NCBI RefSeq assembly: GCF_013466425.1
Contig: NZ_CP059165.1
Coordinates: forward strand, 5,580,001 to 5,644,000
DNA: 64,000 nt
Source: Mycobacterium vicinigordonae
Lineage (GTDB): Bacteria > Actinomycetota > Actinomycetes > Mycobacteriales > Mycobacteriaceae
Direction: 5' to 3'
Positions 54,404 to 63,230 of the stretch are shown here, piece after piece (positions within the stretch are counted from its first letter, which is position 1; every line of letters starts with the position of its first letter). Under the pieces are notes generated by a model. It was not told where the DNA came from. It worked only from the letters and a program-made list of their open reading frames with translations, and made no database searches. The position numbers and the translations under genes are program-made.

Positions 54404-54844
54404 ATGACTGACCAGATCCCCGACGCCGCCACACAGCGAGCCTTCAACCAGGGCGTGATCGACGAGTTCCGCGCCAACAACGGCAAAGTTGGGGGCCCCT
54501 TCGCCGGGCAAAAGCTGCTGCTGCTCACAACCCAAGGCGCCAAATCGGGGCTGCCTCGATTGGTGCCGTTGTCCTACCTGACCATCGACGGCGCAATGAT
54601 CCTGGTCGGCTCCCTGGCCGGCGCCGACGTCGATCCCGCCTGGGCACACAACTTGCGAGCCCACCCGCGAGCGCAAGTCGATCTCGGCACGCAGTCCTAC
54701 GATGTTCTGGCGCGCGAACTTCCGCGCGCCGAGCGAGATGCCACGTTCCCGAAAGTCACGGCAATGGAACCCATCTACGCCGACTACCAAGCGCGAACAA
54801 CTCGGCCGATCCCCCTCTTCGAATTGCGACCCGCCGACAACTGA
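54404..54844 (+). CDS. Ddn/nitroreductase-like F420H2-dependent reductase
   Basis: A 146-residue protein of the deazaflavin-dependent nitroreductase family (split beta-barrel). Key blocks are LLLLTTQGAKSGLPRLVPLSYL, ILVGSLAGADVDPAWAHNLRAHPRAQVDLGTQSYDV and FPKVTAMEPIYADYQART, close to Ddn (Rv3547) and its paralogues, which reduce quinones and nitroimidazoles with F420H2. The ATG at 54404 is chosen because AGGAG lies 6 nt upstream. It is controlled by the divergent MarR in all likelihood. Confidence 0.88.
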   Translation: MTDQIPDAATQRAFNQGVIDEFRANNGKVGGPFAGQKLLLLTTQGAKSGLPRLVPLSYLTIDGAMILVGSLAGADVDPAWAHNLRAHPRAQVDLGTQSYDVLARELPRAERDATFPKVTAMEPIYADYQARTTRPIPLFELRPADN

Positions 54845-54911
54845 AGGCTCATCCCTCTGCCGTCGAGCACAGCGACCGACCCCGAATTTTCCAGCCATCC
54901 AGACCTAATGC

Positions 54912-55610
54912 CTACGCCAACTCCGGTGCGCTGAGCACCGCGTCCAGGAACTCGGCGGCGATTCGGCGCGCCGCTTGCGCGTCGCCATCACCTATCGCCG
55001 TCGCAAGCAATGCCATCTGTTCCGCTTGTCGATATTCGCGATGCAGAGCGTCCATGATCTGCGCCCCACCAGCCGCTCGCCGGATGGTGTCGATGACCGC
55101 CATCAGCGTGTTCAACGCAAGGCGATAGGCCAGGTTGTGCGAGCCGTCGATGATCGCCGACCAAAATTCCAGGTTGCCGGCCTCGAGGTCGGCCACCGAC
55201 GTCGTCGACGCCGGAATGTGTCTCATGAGCTGTTCGGCGACGCCCGACGAGCGCAGTGCGCACAGCCGGGCGGCGTCGGCACCGACGCACGAGCGCAATT
55301 CCAGGACCGCCCGGGCGACGCCTGGGTCCAGCACGCCCTCCCGAACGATCACGTCGGGCAGCAGATCCAGACGCGCATGGTCGGTCACCGACAGCACGCG
55401 GGTTGCGCCGCCCTGGTTGACCTCCACCAGCTTGGCCTGCTGCAGACGCTTGACCGCCTCGCGGATCACGTGGCGATTGACCTGAAAAGACGCGGCCAGC
55501 TCTCGTTCCGGCGGCAGCGTGCCGTGCAGCGTTCCTTCCAGAATCGCGTTGAGGAGTTGGTGGTGGACCTGCTCAGATAGCGGAACCGCACCCACCGGAC
55601 GCCATGCCAT
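54912..55610 (-). CDS. GntR-family (FadR/FCD) regulator
   Basis: A 232-residue FadR-subfamily regulator. The winged helix is LSEQVHHQLLNAILEGTLHGTLPPERELAASFQVNRHVIREAVKRLQQAKLVEV, and the FCD ligand domain follows, with ELRSCVGADAARLCAL and SAIIDGSHNLAYRLALNTLMAV carrying likely metal His. The start at ATG 55610 is fixed by a leaderless -10 TACCGT (complement of 55617-55622), 6 nt before. It is divergent from the desaturase gene across a perfect 28-bp palindromic site that contains TGGTnnnACCA. It likely senses a hydrophobic acid. Confidence 0.9.
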   Translation of the reverse strand: MAWRPVGAVPLSEQVHHQLLNAILEGTLHGTLPPERELAASFQVNRHVIREAVKRLQQAKLVEVNQGGATRVLSVTDHARLDLLPDVIVREGVLDPGVARAVLELRSCVGADAARLCALRSSGVAEQLMRHIPASTTSVADLEAGNLEFWSAIIDGSHNLAYRLALNTLMAVIDTIRRAAGGAQIMDALHREYRQAEQMALLATAIGDGDAQAARRIAAEFLDAVLSAPELA

Positions 55611-55644
55611 CGCCACACGGTAGCACTGCGGTTCACTAATCAAC

Positions 55645-55672
55645 TGGTCCAACCACTAGACAGGTTGGACCA
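55645..55672. promoter_or_regulatory. GntR operator between divergent genes
   Basis: The arms TGGTCCAACC and GGTTGGACCA are exact complements over an 8-nt gap. The left arm itself gives TGGT-CCA-ACCA, the FadR-like half symmetry; the right gives TGGTCCAACC on the other strand. It lies 8 bp from a TAAACT -10 element (55680-55685) for the desaturase, which is leaderless (6 nt to ATG). Confidence 0.75.
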
Positions 55673-55691
55673 ATGTACCTAAACTCCCTAC

Positions 55692-56558
55692 ATGGACCTT
55701 TCGTCGCTACTCCTGTTGATCTCGGCTCCCGTGTTCCTGCTCGGAATGGCGCTGGAAGTGCTCGTCCTGCGGTTCCGCAAACGACCGTCCTATGACAGGC
55801 GCGACTCAGCCGTCAGCATCACCACCGCACTGATCAACCAGGCGCTCACGTTGCCCTGGGCCTTCGTGGAGATCGCACTGCTGGTGTGGCTGTGCGGCGC
55901 GGTCCCGTGGCACCTGCACGGCTGGGCCGCCTGGATAGTCGCGATGATCGCCGTCGATTTCGCCTTCTACTGGTATCACCGCACCCACCACCAGATCCGC
56001 CTGCTGTGGGCCGTGCACGTGGTGCACCACAGCAGCCAGCAGTACAACCTGTCCGTCGCCCTGCGCCAGCCCTGGGCGGTGTTCACCACACTGCCCTTCC
56101 TCGTCCCGGTCGCGCTCCTGGGCATCGACGCGCGGATCATCCTCGCCTGCTACGGCTTGAACCTGCTCTACCAGTTCTTCCTGCACACCGAGATCGTCGA
56201 CAAGCTTTGGGCGCCAATCGAATTCGTATTCAACACGCCCAGCCATCACCGGGTGCACCACGGATCGCAACCGCAGTATCTGGACACCAACTACGGCGGC
56301 ATCCTGATCATCTGGGACCGGATGTTCGGCAGCTTCCAACCCGAACGCGAGCGGGTGCGCTACGGGCTGACCAAGAACATCGCCACGAACAACATCGCCG
56401 CCGTCGAGACCCACGAATTCGTCGCGATCTGGCGCAGCGTGCGGACCGCCAGCAACTGGCGAGACCGTCTCGGTTATGTGCTGCGCGGGCCCGGCTGGGC
56501 GCCGGTACCAACCGGCGCGCTCGCCCCCAGCAAGGCAAAGCCACTACCCGTCGGCTGA
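55692..56558 (+). CDS. Fatty acid hydroxylase / sterol desaturase family membrane enzyme
   Basis: A 288-residue integral membrane di-iron oxygenase. The histidine boxes are FAFYWYHRTHHQ, WAVHVVHHSSQQYN and PSHHRVHHGSQ, giving the HxxxH, HxxHH and HxxHH metal ligands of the hydroxylase superfamily. About four helices surround them. It introduces a hydroxyl or double bond into lipids or sterols using O2. The promoter is leaderless and lies under the GntR operator. The next gene is an alpha/beta hydrolase on the same strand, 110 bp downstream. Confidence 0.9.
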   Translation: MDLSSLLLLISAPVFLLGMALEVLVLRFRKRPSYDRRDSAVSITTALINQALTLPWAFVEIALLVWLCGAVPWHLHGWAAWIVAMIAVDFAFYWYHRTHHQIRLLWAVHVVHHSSQQYNLSVALRQPWAVFTTLPFLVPVALLGIDARIILACYGLNLLYQFFLHTEIVDKLWAPIEFVFNTPSHHRVHHGSQPQYLDTNYGGILIIWDRMFGSFQPERERVRYGLTKNIATNNIAAVETHEFVAIWRSVRTASNWRDRLGYVLRGPGWAPVPTGALAPSKAKPLPVG

Positions 56559-56668
56559 CGGCTGGCAGGTAGCACCCGCCGCGCTTTTAGAAAGTTGCAA
56601 GGCCAGCACCCCAGACTTCACTTCACCAGGAACAGCCCGTCCACACCGAAGTGAGCTAGCAGGCCAAA

Positions 56669-57652
56669 ATGAGCAACCTCCGAACGATCAACTTGCACGG
56701 CGATCGTGTCGCCTACCGCGACGAAGGCGCCGGCGACGTGCTGCTGCTGATCCACGGCATCGGCGGCAGCTCGAACAACTGGCGCGCGATCATCCCCGCC
56801 CTGTCCAAGAAGTTCCGCGTCATCGCCCCGGACCTGCTGGGCCACGGCCAGTCCGACAAGCCGCGCGGCGACTACTCGCTGGGCTCCTTCGCGGTGTTGC
56901 TGCGCGACTTCCTCGACGCGCTGGGCATCCCACAGGCCACCATCGTGGGCCACTCGCTGGGCGGCGGCATCGCGATGCAATTCGCCCACCAGCACCGCGA
57001 CTACTGCGAGCGGCTGATCCTGATCAGCAGCGGCGGCCTGGGCGCCGAGGTGAGCCGGATGCTGCGGCTGGCCTCGCTGCCCGGTTCGGCGATGGCATTG
57101 CGGCTGATCTCGTCGAAGCCCGCGATCGCGGCCCGCAAGGCGGTGACGTCGTTGCGGCCCACCGACCAGAGTGCGGAGCGGGTCAGCGACCACTGGGAAG
57201 CCCACGCCGCGCTGTCGAATCCGGAGAACCGCAAGGCGTTGCTGCGCACCCTGCGCGCCGTCGTCGACCGCAAGGGCCAGTACGTGTGCGCGCTGAACCG
57301 GTTGCACTGCAACGCCGCCGTGCCGGTGCTCATCATCAGTGGCGACCAGGACCGCGTCATCCCAGTGACCCACGCCTACGCGGCGCACCAAGCGATGCCG
57401 CACAGCCGGCTGCACATCATCCCCGGCGCTAAGCACCACCCCCACATGGAGCGCACCGAAACCGTCGCGGACCTCATCGACGACTTCATCGACGCCCCCG
57501 CCTACCCGCACCAGACCTCAGCCGCGGTGTCCCTGGCCGACTGGTCGGCGACGCACTCGCCGCGCTCGGGTCTGCGGTCGGCAGCCGTGGTTCAGCGCAT
57601 CAACCGTCGCCGCGGTCGCCGGCACCTGCAGGCGGTATCGGAGGCCAGCTGA
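56669..57652 (+). CDS. Alpha/beta hydrolase (lipase/esterase-like)
   Basis: A 327-residue alpha/beta hydrolase. Motifs are LLIHGIGGSSNNW for the oxyanion region, the elbow VGHSLGGGIA with the Ser nucleophile, SGDQDRVIPVTHA with an Asp and PGAKHHPHMERTE with His. The C-terminal 60 residues are basic and Ser-rich. It follows the desaturase by 110 bp and may deacylate or act on its product. It is convergent with the PE_PGRS mutase gene. Confidence 0.85.
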   Translation: MSNLRTINLHGDRVAYRDEGAGDVLLLIHGIGGSSNNWRAIIPALSKKFRVIAPDLLGHGQSDKPRGDYSLGSFAVLLRDFLDALGIPQATIVGHSLGGGIAMQFAHQHRDYCERLILISSGGLGAEVSRMLRLASLPGSAMALRLISSKPAIAARKAVTSLRPTDQSAERVSDHWEAHAALSNPENRKALLRTLRAVVDRKGQYVCALNRLHCNAAVPVLIISGDQDRVIPVTHAYAAHQAMPHSRLHIIPGAKHHPHMERTETVADLIDDFIDAPAYPHQTSAAVSLADWSATHSPRSGLRSAAVVQRINRRRGRRHLQAVSEAS

Positions 57653-57667
57653 GCCCGCAGCCCCCGC

Positions 57668-59284
57668 TCACGCCACCGCGCCGAGCAGGTCCTCGCCCAC
57701 CTTGATCGGGAAGTTGACCGTCGCCGCTGCGACCCCTTCGATGCCATCCCGAACAGTGCTGAGCACCACGGTCGGATCGCCGGTGAATAGCGACTGCCAA
57801 ATGTCCCACACGGCGTACTGCGGCGGGGTGATCACGTTACGGAAATCGACGAACAACCGCGTCGGCAAGTTCGCCGGACCGATGGGCATCCCGTCCCAGC
57901 TGTTCATCGTCCAGCCCCCGCCCGGACTTCCCGTAACCTCAACGATCGCGGTATTGGGCAGTGAGTGGGCCAGCAGCAGCAACGGATTCGGATTGTCGAC
58001 GTTCATCAGCGTGCCGACCCCGATCGAAAACGCGCTGGAATACGCGACCGACGTGTTGGAAGGCACTGGATTTGCCATGGCGTTGCCGTAGATCGCGCCC
58101 ATGGCGCCGGTGAAGGCGCGGTTGAACACGATCCCATTGACGTCCGGGGTGCCTGGAACCAGCATCGGGAAAAGGGGGAAGCCCAACGTCCACGCGACCG
58201 GGCCCACCAGATACAGCAGACCACCCGGGCTGATCTGCGGCATACCGTCGAACCAGCCAGCGTTGATCTCGTTCAGGCCCGGCAACACGGCGAATGTGGG
58301 CGTCAGGGCCGAGGCCGTCTGCTGCACCCTGAGCAACTCCGAGGCGAAGACGCCCGAGTACTGGGTGCTGGGCGCCAGGACGGCCGCCACGTCGGCCGCC
58401 TGCTGAACGCCCGTGGCAGTCAGCGCGACCCCGGGAACGCCCGTGTCGATCAGGCCCGCGGCGTTGGCGATCGACTGTGCATGGCGCACGAAGTCGATGA
58501 CGATCGGCTGCTGACTGCCGACTGGGGCGGCCCATCCGCCGGTACCGATGAACAGCCCCCCGCGGCCATCGAGCGCCCCGGCTGCGCCGAGCCCGCCGTT
58601 GCCGAAGAACAGGGCCTGGCCGCCGACTCCCCCGGTGGCTCCGGGGCCGCCCGGCCCGCCGTTCCCCATCAGCCACCCGCCGGCTCCCCCGGTGCCGCCA
58701 TTGCCGCCGCCGAAGCCGGCGCCGCCCGCGCCACCCGTGCCGATCAGGCCGGCGTTGCCGCCATTACCCCCAGCAATGGTGCCGGTGGTCGGGCTGTAGC
58801 CGGTCCCGCCGTCGCCGAACAGGATCCCGCCGGCGCCGCCGGCGGGGCTCCACGCGGTTCCGGCGGCGCCGTTGCCGATCAGACCACGCCCGAACAGCGC
58901 GACGGTGGGGGCGTTGATGAATGGGTCCAACGCCTGACCGTACGGACTGTTGATCCACGCTTGACCAGCCTCGTGCAGAGGGGTGTAAAGGAGCGTCTGG
59001 AATGCTGCGGCTTCCGCGCCGCGGTAGGCGGCTGCCGCCGCAGCCAGGCTCGGTATGAACTGCCGTTGGTAGCCGGCGGCCACGGCGGCCGCCGCCTGAT
59101 ATTGCTGAGCATGCCCGCCGAACAACACAGCAATAGCAGCCGACACTTCATCCGCGGCGGCCGTCGCCAGCTGCATGGTCGGTATCAGCGCCGCCAGGTT
59201 GCCCGACCGCACCGCCGATTCGATCCGCGCGATCTCGGCCGCTGCCGATTCCAAGATGTCCGGTGCCACGACCACAGATGACAT
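57668..59284 (-). CDS. PE_PGRS11: PE_PGRS protein fused to phosphoglycerate-mutase-like domain
   Basis: A 538-residue PE_PGRS protein. An N-terminal PE domain (VVVAPDILESAAAEIARIES..., about 1-95) is followed by a Gly-rich PGRS section (about 150-255, GGAGG, GGNGG units) and a histidine-phosphatase domain with the catalytic IDFVRHAQSIANAAG (RHG-type) and a later LLLLAHSLPNT His. This is the architecture of Rv0754 (PE_PGRS11), reported to have phosphoglycerate mutase activity and surface exposure. PE signals direct export by type VII secretion. The gene is convergent with the hydrolase. The long plus-strand reading of this span is a shadow of the repeat codons. Confidence 0.9.
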   Translation of the reverse strand: MSSVVVAPDILESAAAEIARIESAVRSGNLAALIPTMQLATAAADEVSAAIAVLFGGHAQQYQAAAAVAAGYQRQFIPSLAAAAAAYRGAEAAAFQTLLYTPLHEAGQAWINSPYGQALDPFINAPTVALFGRGLIGNGAAGTAWSPAGGAGGILFGDGGTGYSPTTGTIAGGNGGNAGLIGTGGAGGAGFGGGNGGTGGAGGWLMGNGGPGGPGATGGVGGQALFFGNGGLGAAGALDGRGGLFIGTGGWAAPVGSQQPIVIDFVRHAQSIANAAGLIDTGVPGVALTATGVQQAADVAAVLAPSTQYSGVFASELLRVQQTASALTPTFAVLPGLNEINAGWFDGMPQISPGGLLYLVGPVAWTLGFPLFPMLVPGTPDVNGIVFNRAFTGAMGAIYGNAMANPVPSNTSVAYSSAFSIGVGTLMNVDNPNPLLLLAHSLPNTAIVEVTGSPGGGWTMNSWDGMPIGPANLPTRLFVDFRNVITPPQYAVWDIWQSLFTGDPTVVLSTVRDGIEGVAAATVNFPIKVGEDLLGAVA

Positions 59285-59367
59285 CGCTTACCCCCGTTGG
59301 TATCGCGTCCTAGTCATCATGGCCCGCACCGGCGGCAAACAGCGGAGATTCGGCAGAATGCGTGCCG

Positions 59368-60147
59368 CTAGCTGGCGCCCTTCCTGCGGGACAGGAATGC
59401 CCGCATGTGCTGTTGCGGCTCGCCGGTGAGGAACGCCAGGCCAAACTGTTCCACGCTGTCCTCTATCGCGCCGTGCACGGTCATGTCGAACCATTTGTTG
59501 AGCAGTCGCTTCTGCTGCCTGACCGCATGCGGGCCGAATTCGGCGAGCCGCGCCGCGAGCTGTCCGATTCGGTCGTCCAGCGCGTCGGGCGCGACGACCT
59601 CGTGAACCAGGCCCCAGGTCGCGGCCGTCGGAGCATCGATGGTCTCACCGGTCAGCAGCAGCCAGGCCGAGTGCGAGGCCCCGATCAACGCTGGCATCAG
59701 CGCCGCGTGAATCACCGACGGGATGCCGACCGCCACCTCCGGCATGCCGAATTTTGCGCCGGACTCCGCGATGCGCAAATCGCAGCACATCGCGACCTCC
59801 AGGCCACCGCCCAGACACCAGCCCGCCAGCCGGGCGATGACGGGGACCGGGCACTGACGAATAGCCTCGCAGAGCCCGGCCAGGCCACGGATGAAATCCT
59901 GGGCGCTGGACTGGTCGAGGGTTACCATCTCGTTGATGTCGGCGCCGCCGATGAATGCCTTGTCGCCGCTGCCGCGGAGCACCACCACCCGAACCTCGTC
60001 GTCTCGCCCGACGGCGCCGAAAGCTTCGGTCAGCTCCGAATTAGCTTGACTGCCAATGATATTCAGTGGCTTGGAGTTGATCAGCTCGATGGTGGCCAGA
60101 CCGTCGGCGTGTCCGTACCGGACGAAGGGGCCTTCCGTGATCGTCAT
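59368..60147 (-). CDS. Enoyl-CoA hydratase/isomerase (crotonase) family
   Basis: A 259-residue crotonase. The oxyanion blocks are AFIGGADINEMV and AGWCLGGGLEVAMCCDLRIA, and a catalytic Glu is likely in GMPEVAVGIPSVIHA. It hydrates or isomerises enoyl-CoA in fatty acid breakdown. ATG 60147 follows the WS/DGAT stop by 4 bp, so the two are co-transcribed, linking acyl-CoA oxidation and storage. The longer reading would overlap the WS/DGAT frame. Confidence 0.88.
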   Translation of the reverse strand: MTITEGPFVRYGHADGLATIELINSKPLNIIGSQANSELTEAFGAVGRDDEVRVVVLRGSGDKAFIGGADINEMVTLDQSSAQDFIRGLAGLCEAIRQCPVPVIARLAGWCLGGGLEVAMCCDLRIAESGAKFGMPEVAVGIPSVIHAALMPALIGASHSAWLLLTGETIDAPTAATWGLVHEVVAPDALDDRIGQLAARLAEFGPHAVRQQKRLLNKWFDMTVHGAIEDSVEQFGLAFLTGEPQQHMRAFLSRRKGAS

Positions 60148-60151
60148 GTGC

Positions 60152-61600
60152 TTAGCAGGCGCTCTCCAACTCATCGAGTGCCTCGCCGGTGTAGACGGCG
60201 AGGCGCTGCAGGTGCGGCAGCGAGTCGCGACAGCCGATGAACCCGAAGTTCAGTGTGCTGGCGTAGCTCTGCAGGGTGACGTTGAGCGCCTGGCTGTGCG
60301 CCACCAGCGACACCGGGTAGGACGCCTCCATGCGGCTACCGCGCAGGTAAAGCACATCCTGCGGTCCGGGCACATTACTGACGCAGAGGTTGAACGTGTA
60401 GGGCCACGGCGCCTTCACCCCGGTCAACGTGCTGGCCAACTGCATGCCGAACGGCGCCATCAACGCGCCGCTGTAAGCCAGGATTGCGTCCCGGTCCATC
60501 TTCGCCAACTCGGCCTTTGCCATCCGGGTCGTTGCCGTCACCGCTTGCAGACGCTCGACCGGGTCCGCGATGTCGGTGCCCACCGTCGCCAGGATCGTGG
60601 CGACGGCGTTGCCGCCGCCTTCGTCGTCCTTGGGCCGCACGTTGACCGGCAACATCGCAATCAGCGGCTTGTCGGGTAACTCACCGAGCTCGTTGAGAAA
60701 CCTCCGCAGGCTGCCCCCGACAATCGCCAGCGCGACGTCGTTGACCGTCGAATCTTGGCTGGCTCCAATCTTTTTCAGACGATCCAGCTGGTACTGCTGG
60801 GTGGCGAAACGGCGGTTGCGGCTGATCCGGGTGTTCAGGATCGACCGCGGCGCCCGCAGCGAACCGACCAGGTCGCGGTACTCGTTGTCGCTGCGCAGCT
60901 GAGTGTTCACGATCGCCTTGGTCAGATCCAGGGACGAGCGGCCCGCGCCCGCGGCCGAACCGATCACGCTGCCGACACCGCTGACCAAGCCGCCCAGACT
61001 GCTCACCACGCCACCGATACTGCCGAGCAAGCTGGCCCCAGAGTTCTCCTTGGCGGACGACACCCGCCCGGGCGTCGGGATGTTGAAGAACAGCGGGTGC
61101 TCGGTATCGTGCGGATCCGTCGAGAGGCTGCGGGCCAGCATCTTCTGACCGGTGTAGCCGTCCACGAGCGCGTGGTGCATCTTGATGTAGATCGCGAAGC
61201 GCCCCCCTTCCAGGCCCTCGATGAAGTGCATCTCCCACGGCGGACGCCGCAGGTCCAGGGCGTTGCTGTGCAAGCGCGACACCAGGATTCCGAGTTCCCG
61301 CTCGTCGCCCGGGCTGGCCAGCGCCGAGCGCCGCACGTGGTAGTCAAGGTCGAAGTTGTCGTCGTACACCCACGATTGGATCGGGCTCAACAGCAGGTCA
61401 GGATGACTCAGCTTCAGGTTCCACGGGTCCACGACTTCGTTGGACCTGCTCTCATCGACGAGCTGGCGCAGAAAATCCCGGGGCGCGTCCGGCGGCGGCG
61501 CAAACGGCATCAGCGCACCGACGTGCATCATCGTGCTCGAGGACTCGCCGTAGAGGAAGAACATGTCTTGCGGGCCCAGCCGCCTGGCGATCTTGCTCAC
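60152..61600 (-). CDS. Wax ester synthase / diacylglycerol acyltransferase (second WS/DGAT)
   Basis: A 482-residue WS/DGAT. The catalytic motif is HHALVDG at 142-148, after RRPPWEMHFIEGLEGGRFAIYIKM; the later conserved block is LCVSNVPGPQDVLYLRG. It makes triacylglycerol or wax ester from acyl-CoA at the lipid-body surface. It differs from the first WS/DGAT (9266-10651) in length and spacing, so the two are paralogues, not a local duplication. GTG 61600 is chosen because AGGAG lies 6 nt upstream. Confidence 0.92.
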   Translation of the reverse strand: MSKIARRLGPQDMFFLYGESSSTMMHVGALMPFAPPPDAPRDFLRQLVDESRSNEVVDPWNLKLSHPDLLLSPIQSWVYDDNFDLDYHVRRSALASPGDERELGILVSRLHSNALDLRRPPWEMHFIEGLEGGRFAIYIKMHHALVDGYTGQKMLARSLSTDPHDTEHPLFFNIPTPGRVSSAKENSGASLLGSIGGVVSSLGGLVSGVGSVIGSAAGAGRSSLDLTKAIVNTQLRSDNEYRDLVGSLRAPRSILNTRISRNRRFATQQYQLDRLKKIGASQDSTVNDVALAIVGGSLRRFLNELGELPDKPLIAMLPVNVRPKDDEGGGNAVATILATVGTDIADPVERLQAVTATTRMAKAELAKMDRDAILAYSGALMAPFGMQLASTLTGVKAPWPYTFNLCVSNVPGPQDVLYLRGSRMEASYPVSLVAHSQALNVTLQSYASTLNFGFIGCRDSLPHLQRLAVYTGEALDELESAC

Positions 61601-61745
61601 GGGCTGCTCCTTTGCGCACGTCACGACTGCCGACAGCAGCCTGTACAGCTTGTGACGCTAGCTCAAAACAGCGCGAACACCTGTGCCTTTTCGCGTTACG
61701 GTGCGCTGGGCCGGCGGATACCAAAGCCGGCGCAGCCGGTGTCCG

Positions 61746-62711
61746 TCAGTACAGCGGAACCCAGGTACCGAAGAACCAGTAACCCCAGCCCCCGTACTGC
61801 CAGTTGAAGACCGGCAGCACAGTGAAGGTGTTGTAGTTGAACGGACCGAAATCACGTTGTCCGTAACCGATGTCGCGCGCCGGTGGTCCCTCGTAGGGAC
61901 GGTTCCAACCGCCCGGAGGCGGCGGACCATTCCATCCCCCGGGAGGCGGCGGGCCCTCCCAGTTGGGCGGCGGGTGGCCGGGTGCGGGCCCGTTGTTGTA
62001 GCCGAAGCCACGCTGCGGTGGCGGAGGCGGCGCGCCGCGGTCGGGGAAGAGAATGCCCGCAAGCGTGTTCCTTGGGCCACCAAACTGGTTGTCGGGCTGC
62101 GCCAGCGGTCCGCGTGGAATGAAAGGCGGGTGCGGGGGCTGGGTTGCCGGAGCGTTGATGACGATGGTGATCCCCGGAGCGGCCGTCGTCGACGTGCTCG
62201 ACTGCCCCGCCGGCACTGTCGTGGTGGTAGTCGACCCGCTCACGCTCGTGGTCGACCCGGCCGGCGTCGTGGTAGTGGTCGCACCCGAGGACGTGGTCGT
62301 CGAGGACGCTGTCGGGGTGGTGGTCACGGTCGTCGTCGTGGTCTGCGAGGACGGCGCCGCGCTGGAGGCCGTGGTCGACGGCGGGACGGTCGTGGTGGGC
62401 GGGACCGTGGTGGTAGCCGGCACCGTCGTGGTGGCCGGCGGAGCTGTGGTGGCGGGCGCGGCCGTGGTCGCCGGTGGCGCGGTAGTGGCTGGGGCGGCGG
62501 TAGTGGCTGGGGCCGGGGCGGCGGTGGTGGCTGGGGCCGGGGCGGCGGTAGTCGCCGGCGCTGGTGTGGCCGGACCCGGCGTCGGAGTGTTCGGCGCCAG
62601 CGGTATTGGCGCGAACGGCGCGGAACTAGCGATGCCCGCGTCGAGTAACACCGCCGAGATCCCCAGTCCCGCCGCGACAGCCGTCGCGCCGACGACACGT
62701 TTCATGGTCAT
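61746..62711 (-). CDS. Secreted Thr/Ala/Pro-rich protein
   Basis: A 321-residue exported protein. The signal peptide is MTMKRVVGATAVAAGLGISAVLLDAGIASSAP, predicted cut after SSA. Residues about 45-180 are a low-complexity run of PATTAAPA, PPATT and TTTV units, likely O-mannosylated. The C-terminal part is Pro/Gly-rich (PPPPGGWN repeats) and ends in a Tyr/Trp-rich block FNYNTFTVLPVFNWQYGGWGYWFFGTWVPLY, possibly membrane- or wall-associating. AGGAGGGG supports the ATG at 62711. No enzyme motif. It neighbours the LpqH-like gene on the same strand. Confidence 0.75.
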   Translation of the reverse strand: MTMKRVVGATAVAAGLGISAVLLDAGIASSAPFAPIPLAPNTPTPGPATPAPATTAAPAPATTAAPAPATTAAPATTAPPATTAAPATTAPPATTTVPATTTVPPTTTVPPSTTASSAAPSSQTTTTTVTTTPTASSTTTSSGATTTTTPAGSTTSVSGSTTTTTVPAGQSSTSTTAAPGITIVINAPATQPPHPPFIPRGPLAQPDNQFGGPRNTLAGILFPDRGAPPPPPQRGFGYNNGPAPGHPPPNWEGPPPPGGWNGPPPPGGWNRPYEGPPARDIGYGQRDFGPFNYNTFTVLPVFNWQYGGWGYWFFGTWVPLY

Positions 62712-62746
62712 AGCTGCGTCCCCTCCTGGGATTCGGCTGCCCGCCC

Positions 62747-63217
62747 TTACGGGCAAGTCACGCTCATCTCGAACGGTTTAGTCACCGACTTCGGGTCCTG
62801 CGGATTACTCACGTCGACACCGGAAGCGGTGCCCTTGATGGCGTAGGTCTTGTCCTTCACCGCCGCACCGGCGTTGGTGGCCTGGTTGGGTGCTGCATCG
62901 GAAAACCCGAGGGTGACGCCATTCACCGCGCCCAAACCGACCGCATGAACGATCGGCGGAGTGTCTTTGCTGACCACCGCACCGATTCCGGCCGAAGCGT
63001 CGCCGATGCCGATGTTGATGTTGTTGCCCGACGGCGTGCACGTCACTGCACCCGTGACCTTGAGGTTCTGACCGTCGACGATGACGACCGGCCCGGAGGG
63101 CGCGGTCCCCTGGGGAGCCGAGGACTGTGCAGCCTTCTCGGACTTGCTCGAACAGCCGGCGCAACTCACCACCACCAGTGCCAGACCGGCCAGCCCGGCC
63201 ACGATTCCACGCTTCAC
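62747..63217 (-). CDS. LpqH-family 19-kDa-antigen-like lipoprotein
   Basis: A 156-residue lipoprotein. The signal peptide is KRGIVAGLAGLALVVVSCAGC, with lipobox SCAGC. The mature domain matches the 19-kDa antigen fold: VIVDGQNLKVTGAVTCTPSGNNINIGIGDASAGIGAVVSKDTPPIVHAVGLGAVNGVTLGFSD, with a Cys pair near the start of the domain and the final VTCP. LpqH is a surface lipoprotein and TLR2 agonist in M. tuberculosis. GTG 63217 has AAGGAG 6 nt upstream; the frame to 63313 is rejected. Whether this is LpqH itself or a paralogue is open. Confidence 0.85.
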   Translation of the reverse strand: MKRGIVAGLAGLALVVVSCAGCSSKSEKAAQSSAPQGTAPSGPVVIVDGQNLKVTGAVTCTPSGNNINIGIGDASAGIGAVVSKDTPPIVHAVGLGAVNGVTLGFSDAAPNQATNAGAAVKDKTYAIKGTASGVDVSNPQDPKSVTKPFEMSVTCP

Positions 63218-63230
63218 ACCGCTCTCCTTG

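Noticed and set aside
58560..58860. CRISPR-like or tandem repeat in the Gly-rich stretch
   Set aside because: Irregular GGx codon repeats of PGRS, without constant repeat and spacer lengths.
57965..59281. 438-residue plus-strand ORF across PE_PGRS
   Set aside because: Generated by GC-rich Gly codons of the PGRS region; no conserved domain and no start signal.
61683..62648. 321-residue plus-strand ORF across the Thr/Ala/Pro-rich gene
   Set aside because: Reverse reading of low-complexity codons; the minus-strand gene has a signal peptide and ribosome-binding site.
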